A DNA stretch of 39,609 nucleotides, from contig JAFVOZ010000054.1 in assembly GCA_017505585.1 (NCBI GenBank), positions 1 to 39,609 of the forward strand. The letters are read 5' to 3'. Numbering within the stretch: position 1 is the first letter of the stretch; each line of letters begins with the position of its first letter. The translations under genes were made by a program, and so were the position numbers. Below the pieces are notes generated by a model, which had not been told where the DNA came from, did no database searches, and saw nothing but the letters and a program-made list of their open reading frames with translations. Source of the stretch: a bacterium (lineage in GTDB: Bacteria; Cyanobacteriota; Vampirovibrionia; Gastranaerophilales; Gastranaerophilaceae). Below are positions 24,574 through 32,312 of the stretch, one piece after another.

Positions 24574-26997
24574 ATGAACAAAATTATCATTTTGACAGGC
24601 GTTTATATCTTCGGTTTAATTTCAGCTATTTTGAATGCTGAATATACGTTTGCACTTGTTTTAATTATAATTTTAGCCTTTTTAAGATACAAAAAAATTT
24701 TTAGCAAATTCTTTTCAATAGGCTTATTTTGTTTGTTTATTTTCGCAAATTTTAATTATGATTTGCATTCAAAAACAACCGATAATTTATCTGACCTTGG
24801 CTTTATTGACAATTCAAAAATCACAGGCAAAATTATCTCAATTCCTGAAAACTTAGACGAGAGAAACAAAACAAGGTTCTATTTCAGGGTTGATAAAATT
24901 GAATATGAAAAGGAAACGAAAGAAAATTTAAACTCAAAAACCTTTGTTACAATAAACAACACTCTGCATTCTCCTGAGCTAAAAATCGGAAACATAATCG
25001 AAATTAACGGTAAGTTGAGAAAACCAAGCACAGCCTCAAACCCTTCGCAATTTGATTATAGAGCCTATCTTGCACACAAAAACACATTCACAACCTTCTA
25101 TGGAGAAAATGATTGCTATAAAATTGTTCAAAACAAAGAAAATGCAAAAGAAAAAATGTTTTGGGACTTGGTCCAAACACTAGATAAAACAAGGGAAAAC
25201 ATTCTTTTAAAACACAAGAAATACATAAAAAGCCCGAATTATGAAATTTTAGGCGGTGTTGTTTTTGGAGATGACGCCGTTAATCCTCCTGAAGATATTA
25301 AAGAAAAATTTAAAAACTCAGGGTTGATGCACCTTCTTGCCGCTTCAGGGTTAAATGTTGCACTTATTTTTGGGATTTGGTGGTTTGTTGGTTCAAGAAT
25401 TTCACTCAGTTACAGAGCAACAATTATTTCAGGCATTTTACTTGTTGCTATTTACTCTGTTATGACAGGACTTCCGCCTTCAATTCTTCGGGCTTCACTT
25501 ATGCTTTTGTTTGTGCTTATCGGGAAATTATTTGATAAAGAAGCGGATAGTTTCGCTTTGGTGTTTTTTGTCGGCTTAATTTTACTTGTTTTCAACCCGC
25601 AGATGATTTTTGATGTCGGATTTCAATTATCTTTTGTTGTAACACTCGGTCTTATTTATTGTATGGATAATGTTTCCAAGCTGCTTACAAACTTAAACAA
25701 AAAATACAAAGAAGCAATAAAAGAAAATAAATTCAGAAAATATTTAAAGAAAATAACACCCGCAGGGCTCATCAGCATGTTTTGCGTACCTCTTGTTGCC
25801 CAAATCAGCGTTATCCCGCTTCAATTATATTATTTCAACACATTCACACCATATAGTTTCTTTGCAAATATTTGCATTTTGCCATTCATTGGAATTGTTA
25901 GTTTTCTTGGTTTTGTATCTTCAATTTTTGCTTTTCTTCATTTAGATTTTTGTGTCCAAATTTTAGATGAAATTATAAACCCATTTATTTCGATTATCAT
26001 CGGAATTTCAAAATATTTTTCGTCATTTGATACTTCAATTTTATTTTTCCCCTCACCTGAAATTTATCAAATAATTTTATATTACATTTTAATAGGCTTT
26101 GTTTTCAAAAGTTTAGGCGAAAAATTTGAATCTAAAAAACTCATTACATTAAGCATAATTCTTACTATCACACTTTGTTTGAGCTTTATAAAACCTGCAA
26201 ATAACAATTTAGAAATTCTTGTGTTTGATGTTGGAAACGCTGACAGTTTCTTAATCAAAACTCCTCAAAACAAACACATGTTAATTGACACGGGCAAGCT
26301 CCCATACAGAGGTAAAAGCCAAGCAGAGATGATAATCAACGAATATTTTAAAGACAAGGCGATAAGAAAACTTGATTTTCTTATTCTAACTCACTTTGAT
26401 ATAGACCACGCCGGTGGCGCATACGACATTTTAAAAAACTTTGGCATAGCGCAAACAATAATTGAACATGGAAACACTAAAAACGAAGCAAGTGAAAATT
26501 TTCTAAAACTTGCACACGAGAAAAAAATACTTGTTCAAAAGGCTAAAAATAATGAATTAATATACAGCGAAAACGAACTTAAAATCAAAACTTTTTACGA
26601 TAAATTTTCAGAAAACGCAAACGATAATTCGGTTGTAGTTCTTCTTGAATACAAAAATGAAAAAGTTTTATTTATGGGAGATATGTCTGCAAAATCTTAT
26701 AAGAAAATTTCTCACTTAATTCCTGAAATCAACATTTTAAAAATCGGGCACCACGGAGCACGTGAAAGCACAGATAATTTTATCCTCGAGAAGTTAAACC
26801 CAGAAAAAGTTATAATTTCAACTGGTTCAAACCACTATGGACACCCACACCCTGAAGCCTTGGAAATAATCAGAAATCATAAAATTCCAATTCTTTCTAC
26901 CAAAGAATTTGGCGCAATTAAATTTATTTACGATGAAGAAAAAGAAAAATTTACTCCATATAAATTTAAAAACAAGAAATTTGAAGAGATAATATAG
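24574..26997 (+). CDS. comEC: ComEC/Rec2 DNA-uptake channel
   Basis: Inner-membrane channel that takes single-stranded DNA into the cytoplasm in natural transformation. The 807-residue protein has an N-terminal membrane anchor and an OB-like DUF4131 domain, then the competence core (LMHLLAASGLNVALIFGIWW; SILRASLMLLFVLIGK; DVGFQLSFVVTLGL; ISVIPLQLYYFNTF). The C-terminal metallo-beta-lactamase-like domain shows VFDVGNADSFLI, LTHFDIDHAGG and KIGHHGARES. The usual DVGQGDA is DVGNADS here, but the HxDxDH metal motif is intact, so the nuclease-like domain looks functional. It is divergent from alaS. No SD is seen before the ATG. Confidence 0.95.
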   Translation: MNKIIILTGVYIFGLISAILNAEYTFALVLIIILAFLRYKKIFSKFFSIGLFCLFIFANFNYDLHSKTTDNLSDLGFIDNSKITGKIISIPENLDERNKTRFYFRVDKIEYEKETKENLNSKTFVTINNTLHSPELKIGNIIEINGKLRKPSTASNPSQFDYRAYLAHKNTFTTFYGENDCYKIVQNKENAKEKMFWDLVQTLDKTRENILLKHKKYIKSPNYEILGGVVFGDDAVNPPEDIKEKFKNSGLMHLLAASGLNVALIFGIWWFVGSRISLSYRATIISGILLVAIYSVMTGLPPSILRASLMLLFVLIGKLFDKEADSFALVFFVGLILLVFNPQMIFDVGFQLSFVVTLGLIYCMDNVSKLLTNLNKKYKEAIKENKFRKYLKKITPAGLISMFCVPLVAQISVIPLQLYYFNTFTPYSFFANICILPFIGIVSFLGFVSSIFAFLHLDFCVQILDEIINPFISIIIGISKYFSSFDTSILFFPSPEIYQIILYYILIGFVFKSLGEKFESKKLITLSIILTITLCLSFIKPANNNLEILVFDVGNADSFLIKTPQNKHMLIDTGKLPYRGKSQAEMIINEYFKDKAIRKLDFLILTHFDIDHAGGAYDILKNFGIAQTIIEHGNTKNEASENFLKLAHEKKILVQKAKNNELIYSENELKIKTFYDKFSENANDNSVVVLLEYKNEKVLFMGDMSAKSYKKISHLIPEINILKIGHHGARESTDNFILEKLNPEKVIISTGSNHYGHPHPEALEIIRNHKIPILSTKEFGAIKFIYDEEKEKFTPYKFKNKKFEEII

Positions 26998-27032
26998 TCT
27001 GATTTAACGATATAAAAAATTGGGTTATAGCC

Positions 27033-27038
27033 TATAAT
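27033..27038 (+). promoter_or_regulatory. -10 element implying a leaderless mRNA for the 27045 gene
   Basis: A perfect TATAAT ends 6 nt before the ATG at 27045 (spacer ACAGTT), and no ribosome site is present. Confidence 0.45.
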
Positions 27039-27044
27039 ACAGTT

Positions 27045-27413
27045 ATGTTAATGATGTTTGTAAACGTATTATTATTTGCGCTTGAACTTATTATCTGTGC
27101 CGCTTTGATTTTCTATATTTTAAAAGCAGACAGATGGGTGCTTAATATGAAACAAGTTATCAAAACAGGCTCATACGAAGCAGTTTCCGCAATTAAAGAA
27201 TTCAAGGCAAGTTTGAAAAAAGTGAACACTGCACTCAAACACATTAAAAATTTCAAACAATCACTCACAAGAAAATTAATCGCCCAAGCATTAGATTTAG
27301 TTAGCATTTTACAACTTTTTACCGCTGAAAAACAAACAAAAAAACTCTGGAAAACCGTGGGTCTTAAAATTGTCAAAGGCTTTTTACTTGGTTTTAAAAT
27401 GGTGAATGAATAA
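27045..27413 (+). CDS. Small membrane-anchored protein, unknown function
   Basis: 122 residues; not recognised. One hydrophobic helix at the N-terminus (about residues 5-27) is followed by a basic, amphipathic region (KEFKASLKKVNTALKHIKNFKQSLTRK) and a second weaker hydrophobic stretch near the end. It is likely anchored with its C-terminus in the cytoplasm. It lies between comEC (47 nt upstream) and comEB (56 nt downstream), all in the same direction, so a link to DNA uptake or pilus function can be proposed, but nothing in the sequence proves it. Confidence 0.65.
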   Translation: MLMMFVNVLLFALELIICAALIFYILKADRWVLNMKQVIKTGSYEAVSAIKEFKASLKKVNTALKHIKNFKQSLTRKLIAQALDLVSILQLFTAEKQTKKLWKTVGLKIVKGFLLGFKMVNE

Positions 27414-27469
27414 ACCTATTTGCTATTTAGCAAAATTTTTGATAATATTTCGCTTGAAAGGCGGGAATT

Positions 27470-27919
27470 ATGGATATTATCAAATGGAATGAATATTTTT
27501 TACAAATAGCTAAAACTGTTGCGCTTCGCTCTAACTGCATAAGAGCACAAGTGGGCGCAGTGATTGTTGGCGAAGATAAAAAAATTAAAGCAACAGGGTA
27601 CAATGGCACACCTTCAAAAGTTGTTTCTTGTGCTGAAATTGGCAAATGCTACAGAATTGAAAATAATATTCCGTCAGGCACCCGCTATGAAACTTGCAGA
27701 AGCATTCACGCTGAACAAAATGCCATAATCCAAGCAGGCCAAGACCGTTGCAAAGGTGGCACAATGTACATTTGGGGACACAATTTTATTTGCATTTTAT
27801 GCAAAAGATTTATCGTGCAAGCAGGAATCAGAGATATCTATCTTCAAAAAGATGAAAATTCTCCAATTGAATATGTAACTGTTGAACAGATTAAAGAAGA
27901 TCTTTCTAACGCTTTTTAG
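27470..27919 (+). CDS. comEB: Deoxycytidylate deaminase (ComEB-type)
   Basis: Converts dCMP to dUMP, feeding dTMP synthesis. The 149-residue protein has the zinc site SIHAEQNAI (His and catalytic Glu) and ICILCKR (C-x2-C; the usual PCxxC has lost Pro), plus GAVIV and ATGYNGTPS. A GGCGGG site precedes the ATG. In B. subtilis the same enzyme is encoded by comEB next to comEC; here they are separated by one small gene. Its stop overlaps the convergent dapA stop by 4 nt. Confidence 0.93.
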   Translation: MDIIKWNEYFLQIAKTVALRSNCIRAQVGAVIVGEDKKIKATGYNGTPSKVVSCAEIGKCYRIENNIPSGTRYETCRSIHAEQNAIIQAGQDRCKGGTMYIWGHNFICILCKRFIVQAGIRDIYLQKDENSPIEYVTVEQIKEDLSNAF

Positions 27920-28821
27920 TTTTCTTTAATCGCTTCGAATACTGAATTTAAAACCGATAAAAGTTCGCCTTTTTCAATACCGTCAAGTTCAACAAGCGGA
28001 CGTCTTACAAAGTCTTCGCATATTTTTAGGCTTGAAAGCGCAGCTTTGACAGGAATTGGGTTTGGTGCCATAAACAATTTTTTGAAAATTGGATAAAGCT
28101 TCAAGTGCATATTTTTCGCTGCGTTAATTTGACCTGCTTTATAGTTTCTTATCATTGATTTAATTTCAGAACCAACAACATGACTTGCAACAGAAACTAC
28201 GCCATGCGCACCTAAAGAAAGCATGGGCAAAGTCAAACTATCATCACCTGAATAAATCGCAAAATCGCTTGGGCAAAGGCTTTTAAGCTCTGTAACTAAA
28301 TCGATATTAGGGTTGCTTTGTTTAATTGCAACAATGTTTGAATATTCTTTTGCAAGGAAAGCAACTGTTTGAGGGTCAATTGCAATGCCTGTACGAGATG
28401 GAATATTGTATAGAATGATTGGCAAATCAACCGCACGAGCAATTGCACCAAAGTGTTCAATTAAACCTTTTTGATTTGGTTTGTTGTAATATGGCACAAC
28501 TGATAAAATTGCATCTGCACCAAGTTCTTGGGCTTTTTTGCTTGATTCAACGGCAGTTTTTGTTGAATTTGAACCTGCGCCTAAAATAACTTTGCAAGAA
28601 TTTCCTGCAATTGATTTTACTGTATATAAAAGTTCGTATTCCTCTTCATGAGTAAGTGTCGGGCTTTCGCCTGTTGTTCCTGCAACAAGAATTGCATCCG
28701 AACCATTTTCTGATAAATGTCTTACAAGATTATTTACTGCCGTGTAATCAATCTCTAGGTTTTTATCAAACGGCGTAATCATTGCCGTAATAACTTCACC
28801 TGCGTCATATCTGAGTGTCAT
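27916..28821 (-). CDS. dapA: 4-hydroxy-tetrahydrodipicolinate synthase
   Basis: Condenses pyruvate with aspartate semialdehyde, the first committed step of lysine/DAP synthesis. TTGES (49-53) is the pyruvate site, Tyr138 sits in LYNIPSRTG, and Lys167 in VAIKQSN forms the Schiff base. The 301-residue TIM barrel is a typical length. An AGGAG site precedes the ATG. It is the last gene of dapB-asd-dapA, 14 nt after asd. Confidence 0.97.
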   Translation of the reverse strand: MTLRYDAGEVITAMITPFDKNLEIDYTAVNNLVRHLSENGSDAILVAGTTGESPTLTHEEEYELLYTVKSIAGNSCKVILGAGSNSTKTAVESSKKAQELGADAILSVVPYYNKPNQKGLIEHFGAIARAVDLPIILYNIPSRTGIAIDPQTVAFLAKEYSNIVAIKQSNPNIDLVTELKSLCPSDFAIYSGDDSLTLPMLSLGAHGVVSVASHVVGSEIKSMIRNYKAGQINAAKNMHLKLYPIFKKLFMAPNPIPVKAALSSLKICEDFVRRPLVELDGIEKGELLSVLNSVFEAIKEN

Positions 28822-28835
28822 ACAATCTCCTATTC

Positions 28836-29855
28836 TTAATATAAGCCCATTTCAATAACTCTTTTTGCAATTCGAACTGTATTAAGTGCAGCACCAATTC
28901 TTAAATTATCTGCAACACAGAATAAATCGATACCGTTATCAAAAGCTATTGATTTTCTTATTCTACCAACATACACAGGGTCTTTTCCTGCTGTGTGTTT
29001 TGGTGTCGGATACACAAATTCTTGTGGATTATCAAGCACTTCAACACCCCAAGCAGCTTCTAAAACTTCGCGAGCACGTTCTGGTGTAATCGGTTTTTCA
29101 AATTCAATAGTTGCAGCTTCAGAGTGGCTGTTAAACACAGGAACACGAACTGCAGTACATGAAATTGGAACAGAGTCTGCTAAGTGCATAATCTTTCTTG
29201 TTTCGTTTGTAACTTTCATTTCTTCTTTTGTGTAACCGTTTTCAACAAAAGTATCAATTTGAGGGATAACATTGAATGCTATTTCATATTTGAATGCTTG
29301 ATTTTCAAATTTTTCGCCTTTAAGTGCAGCTTCGGTATTATCACGAAGCTCGTTGATTGCTTTCAAGCCTGCGCCTGAAACTGCTTGGTATGTTGAAACA
29401 ATTAATCTTTTAATTTTTGCTTCTTCGTCAAGTGGTTTGAGCACTAACATTAACTGAGAAGTTGAGCAATTTGGGTTTGCGATAATACCTTTGTGTTTTC
29501 TCAAATCTTCATCGTTTACACCAACAATTACAAGAGGAACCTCAGGGTCCATTCTGTACGCGCTTGAGTTGTCAATGAACACACAACCTCTTTTAACTGC
29601 TTCAGGTGCCATAGCAAGACTGGTAGAACCGCCTGCTGAAGCAAGAATTATATTGATGCCTTCAAATGCTTCTGGTGTTGCTTCAATAATTGTATGCTTT
29701 TCACCTTTAAACTCAATTTCTTTGCCTGCTGAGCGACTAGAAGCCAAAAATTTAATGTCTGAATACGGAACATTAAGTTCAGCCAATATTTTTAATATTT
29801 CACGGCCAACAACGCCTGTTGCACCTAAAACTCCAATTACGGGTAAATTTGTCAT
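28836..29855 (-). CDS. asd: Aspartate-semialdehyde dehydrogenase
   Basis: Reduces aspartyl phosphate to aspartate semialdehyde for lysine, threonine and methionine. GATGVVG at 11-17 binds NADP. The catalytic Cys130 is in ANPNCSTSQ, and His is in VFNSHSEA. The 339-residue length is typical of the bacterial type. Its ATG overlaps the dapB stop (ATGA), so translation is coupled. Confidence 0.97.
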   Translation of the reverse strand: MTNLPVIGVLGATGVVGREILKILAELNVPYSDIKFLASSRSAGKEIEFKGEKHTIIEATPEAFEGINIILASAGGSTSLAMAPEAVKRGCVFIDNSSAYRMDPEVPLVIVGVNDEDLRKHKGIIANPNCSTSQLMLVLKPLDEEAKIKRLIVSTYQAVSGAGLKAINELRDNTEAALKGEKFENQAFKYEIAFNVIPQIDTFVENGYTKEEMKVTNETRKIMHLADSVPISCTAVRVPVFNSHSEAATIEFEKPITPERAREVLEAAWGVEVLDNPQEFVYPTPKHTAGKDPVYVGRIRKSIAFDNGIDLFCVADNLRIGAALNTVRIAKRVIEMGLY

Positions 29856-30625
29856 AGTATATTCTCCAAACCATATATAAATTTATTATTTTCAAAAACA
29901 TTTCTAATTGCAAGTAAAACACCTGACATATAACATTTTCTATCAATTGAATCATGTCTGATTTTAAGCGTTTGACCTGATGAGCCAAAAACAACTTCTT
30001 GGCTTGCAACATAACCCGGCATTCTGATTGAATGAATTCTTATGTTGCCGTCATGGTTTGCCCCACGCGCGCCTTCCATTGTTTCTTTTTCAGGGCAATT
30101 TCCAAGTGTGAAATTATCTTTTTCGCGTCGCATAATTTCAGCTGTTTTAATCGCTGTTCCTGATGGTGCATCTTTCTTTTGATTATGGTGAAATTCTAAA
30201 ATTTCTGCATTATCAAAATATTTTGCTGCAAGCCCTGAAAACATCATCATTAAAACTGCACCGATTGAAAAATTAGGTGCAATAATAACGCCAACTTGCT
30301 TTTCTTCAGATAATTTTTCAATTTCTTTAATTTGCTCCGGCATCAAACCTGTTGTTCCAATAACAGATTTAACACCTTTTTCTATGTATGTTTTAACATT
30401 TTTATAAACATTATCAGGTTGTGTGAAATCAACAATTACATCAGGGGTTGTTTTATCAATTCCTGCTTCCAAATCTGATTCTACAAAAACCCCTTGAGAA
30501 ACTTCTGCGCCGACGCCTGCAATATCAACCGCAAGAACAAGTTCACAGTCAGCAGAAGCTTTAACTGCTTCTACCACTTCTTTTCCCATTTTGCCTAAAG
30601 CACCCGTTATTCCTACTTTTATCAA
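29852..30625 (-). CDS. dapB: 4-hydroxy-tetrahydrodipicolinate reductase
   Basis: NAD(P)H-dependent second step of DAP synthesis. The start is TTG at 30625: this gives MIKVGITGALGKMG, the family N-terminus with the nucleotide-binding GALGKMG (8-14), and has AAGGAG 6 nt upstream. Upstream ATG codons at 30652 and 30649 fall in the promoter -10 region, so they cannot be the start. The DapB active-site block EFHHNQKKDAPSGT is intact. Length is 257 residues. It is the lead gene of dapB-asd-dapA, from the promoter at 30651-30679. Confidence 0.95.
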   Translation of the reverse strand: MIKVGITGALGKMGKEVVEAVKASADCELVLAVDIAGVGAEVSQGVFVESDLEAGIDKTTPDVIVDFTQPDNVYKNVKTYIEKGVKSVIGTTGLMPEQIKEIEKLSEEKQVGVIIAPNFSIGAVLMMMFSGLAAKYFDNAEILEFHHNQKKDAPSGTAIKTAEIMRREKDNFTLGNCPEKETMEGARGANHDGNIRIHSIRMPGYVASQEVVFGSSGQTLKIRHDSIDRKCYMSGVLLAIRNVFENNKFIYGLENIL

Positions 30626-30650
30626 AGTTTTCTCCTTTTTTGCCTTCATC

Positions 30651-30679
30651 ATTCTAGCATGGCAAATATTGTTGTTCAA
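30651..30679 (-). promoter_or_regulatory. Promoter of the dapB-asd-dapA operon
   Basis: Minus strand: TTGAAC (30674-30679), 17-nt spacer ending in TGC, TAGAAT (30651-30656). It is an extended -10 promoter, with transcript start near 30644. Confidence 0.65.
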
Positions 30680-30778
30680 GGCAAAATTATGTTTTATTAA
30701 ACAAATTTTACTGGCAAATTTATTTTTTTTCATGTTTTAATAGAACAAACAAAGTTATGAAATGTTAGGAGAAGGTTA

Positions 30779-32248
30779 ATGAAAATTAATTCAATTAGTT
30801 CTTTAGGTACAACACCTAGTATTAATGCACGTAAACAAAATTTTGGCGCAAGCAAAGTTGAAACAATTTCCGTTGGTGATAAAAAATACCAATTTATCAT
30901 GAAAGATGAAAACGATATCGCTCGTGCATATAACATCTCAGACCCTAAAATCGGTGCAAAATATATTCTAAAATTAAATAATCCCGATTTTAAAGATTCA
31001 AGATTTTTAATTGATGAAACTTCAAAAATAACTTCTTTCGACGACAGCTTCTATGTGTCTTTGGAAGAAAAGAAAGACGCTGCACCAAAAAATGATGTAT
31101 CGTTCAAAGGCAAAGTTTGGGGAAGTATTCGTTCAGACGAACGTGGCGTTGACGACAACATGAAACTTGCATATAAAGAATTTTGGACATCAGGTCTTAA
31201 AAATTATGTTGAAACATCAACAAAAGACAAAGAAGATATTCCTGATGTAAAAGACGATTACAATTTCTTTATTCCATCAGACGGTGACGGCACAAGATAC
31301 AGAGATATGACATTACTTCAAGGCGATATCACCGTTGATGAAAACGACAAAGTAGTAAGAGATGAAAAAGGAGCTATAATTCCAAAACGCTCTATCACAA
31401 AACCTGCAAGCGCGATTCCTTCAAGCACACCAAACGGTCAAAATATGAAACTTGTACAAGGTATTCTTGCTAACTTCCAAAGAGCAGGTGAAGTAGAAGA
31501 TGTAAACTTCATCGAGGTAAAACCTGCACAAGGCAGTGCTTATGCGTTATTTGAAGGTTTGAAATCAGGCTCAATTCCAACAGATAAACCTCTTGTTTTC
31601 TCTTGGGGCGATAACTTCTCAGATATCAATATCAGAAAAATCATGAAAGAACATGAAGCATCTGATGCTGATTTCACAATGCTTGCTTTGCCTGTGACAC
31701 GCGACAGAATCGGTGCGTTGGGTGCTGTTCAAGTTAAATCTGAAGAAGATATGGAAGCTCTTTGGTTTATGGAAAAACCACAAACAGATGAAGAAAAAGA
31801 CAAAGCAAAACTTCCAAACAAAGATGAATACTTAGGAATTGTCGGACCTTACATTCTTTCTCCAAAAACTTTGAATTGGATTAAAGAAAGCTACACAGAA
31901 AACCCTGAAGCATTCCATAACGCAAAGGGATATGACTTCTCAAGCACAATTATTGATACTTTAGTAAACAAAAAAGACCAATTAAAAGACGATTTCAAAG
32001 TGCAAGTATACAGAAAACCTGAAGACGAAACATGGTCAGACCTTGGTGCGGTTAAAGATTTCAAAGCTGAAATGGCTAAATTAAAAGCAGGCAATTCTTA
32101 TAATGACTTACCTAAAGGCGTTAAAGGAAGCATTGAATCACATATCGACGAAAATGGCAACATCGGAATCGGAAACGGAGAAAAGGCACTTCTTTACTCA
32201 AGCCTTATTCACGGAATTAATTTCGAAAATGTAATCGCTTACGAATAA
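30779..32248 (+). CDS. Divergent sugar-nucleotidyltransferase-like protein with NFGA/SFKG motifs
   Basis: 489 residues. The core resembles the nucleotidyltransferase fold: PSDGDGTRYRDMTLLQ (167-182; the usual GGxGTRLxPLT), TKPASAIP (207-214), AQGSAYALFEGLK (250-262) and SWGDNFSDI (275-283, the GDN metal motif). A role in activating a sugar phosphate is plausible but the substrate is unknown. Before the core lies a region of about 150 residues with NFGAS (21-25) and VSFKGK (107-112), short motifs I associate with many Gastranaerophilales proteins; their role is unknown. GGAGAAGG precedes the ATG. A bidirectional terminator follows. Confidence 0.75.
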   Translation: MKINSISSLGTTPSINARKQNFGASKVETISVGDKKYQFIMKDENDIARAYNISDPKIGAKYILKLNNPDFKDSRFLIDETSKITSFDDSFYVSLEEKKDAAPKNDVSFKGKVWGSIRSDERGVDDNMKLAYKEFWTSGLKNYVETSTKDKEDIPDVKDDYNFFIPSDGDGTRYRDMTLLQGDITVDENDKVVRDEKGAIIPKRSITKPASAIPSSTPNGQNMKLVQGILANFQRAGEVEDVNFIEVKPAQGSAYALFEGLKSGSIPTDKPLVFSWGDNFSDINIRKIMKEHEASDADFTMLALPVTRDRIGALGAVQVKSEEDMEALWFMEKPQTDEEKDKAKLPNKDEYLGIVGPYILSPKTLNWIKESYTENPEAFHNAKGYDFSSTIIDTLVNKKDQLKDDFKVQVYRKPEDETWSDLGAVKDFKAEMAKLKAGNSYNDLPKGVKGSIESHIDENGNIGIGNGEKALLYSSLIHGINFENVIAYE

Positions 32249-32274
32249 TAAACACGTAAGGATAATAAGAAAAA

Positions 32275-32312
32275 GGGCTGATTAATCTATATTAATCGGC
32301 TCTTTATTTATT
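32275..32312. terminator. Bidirectional terminator between the nucleotidyltransferase and helicase genes
   Basis: A 12-bp stem (32275-32286 with 32291-32302, two G-U pairs, CTAT loop) is followed by TTTATTTATT on the plus strand and by TTTTTCTT on the minus strand. It covers the helicase stop codon. Confidence 0.8.

Noticed and set aside
29852-30733. dapB starting at 30733, 30652 or 30649
   Set aside because: The promoter lies at 30651-30679, and TTG 30625 has the SD and the family start.
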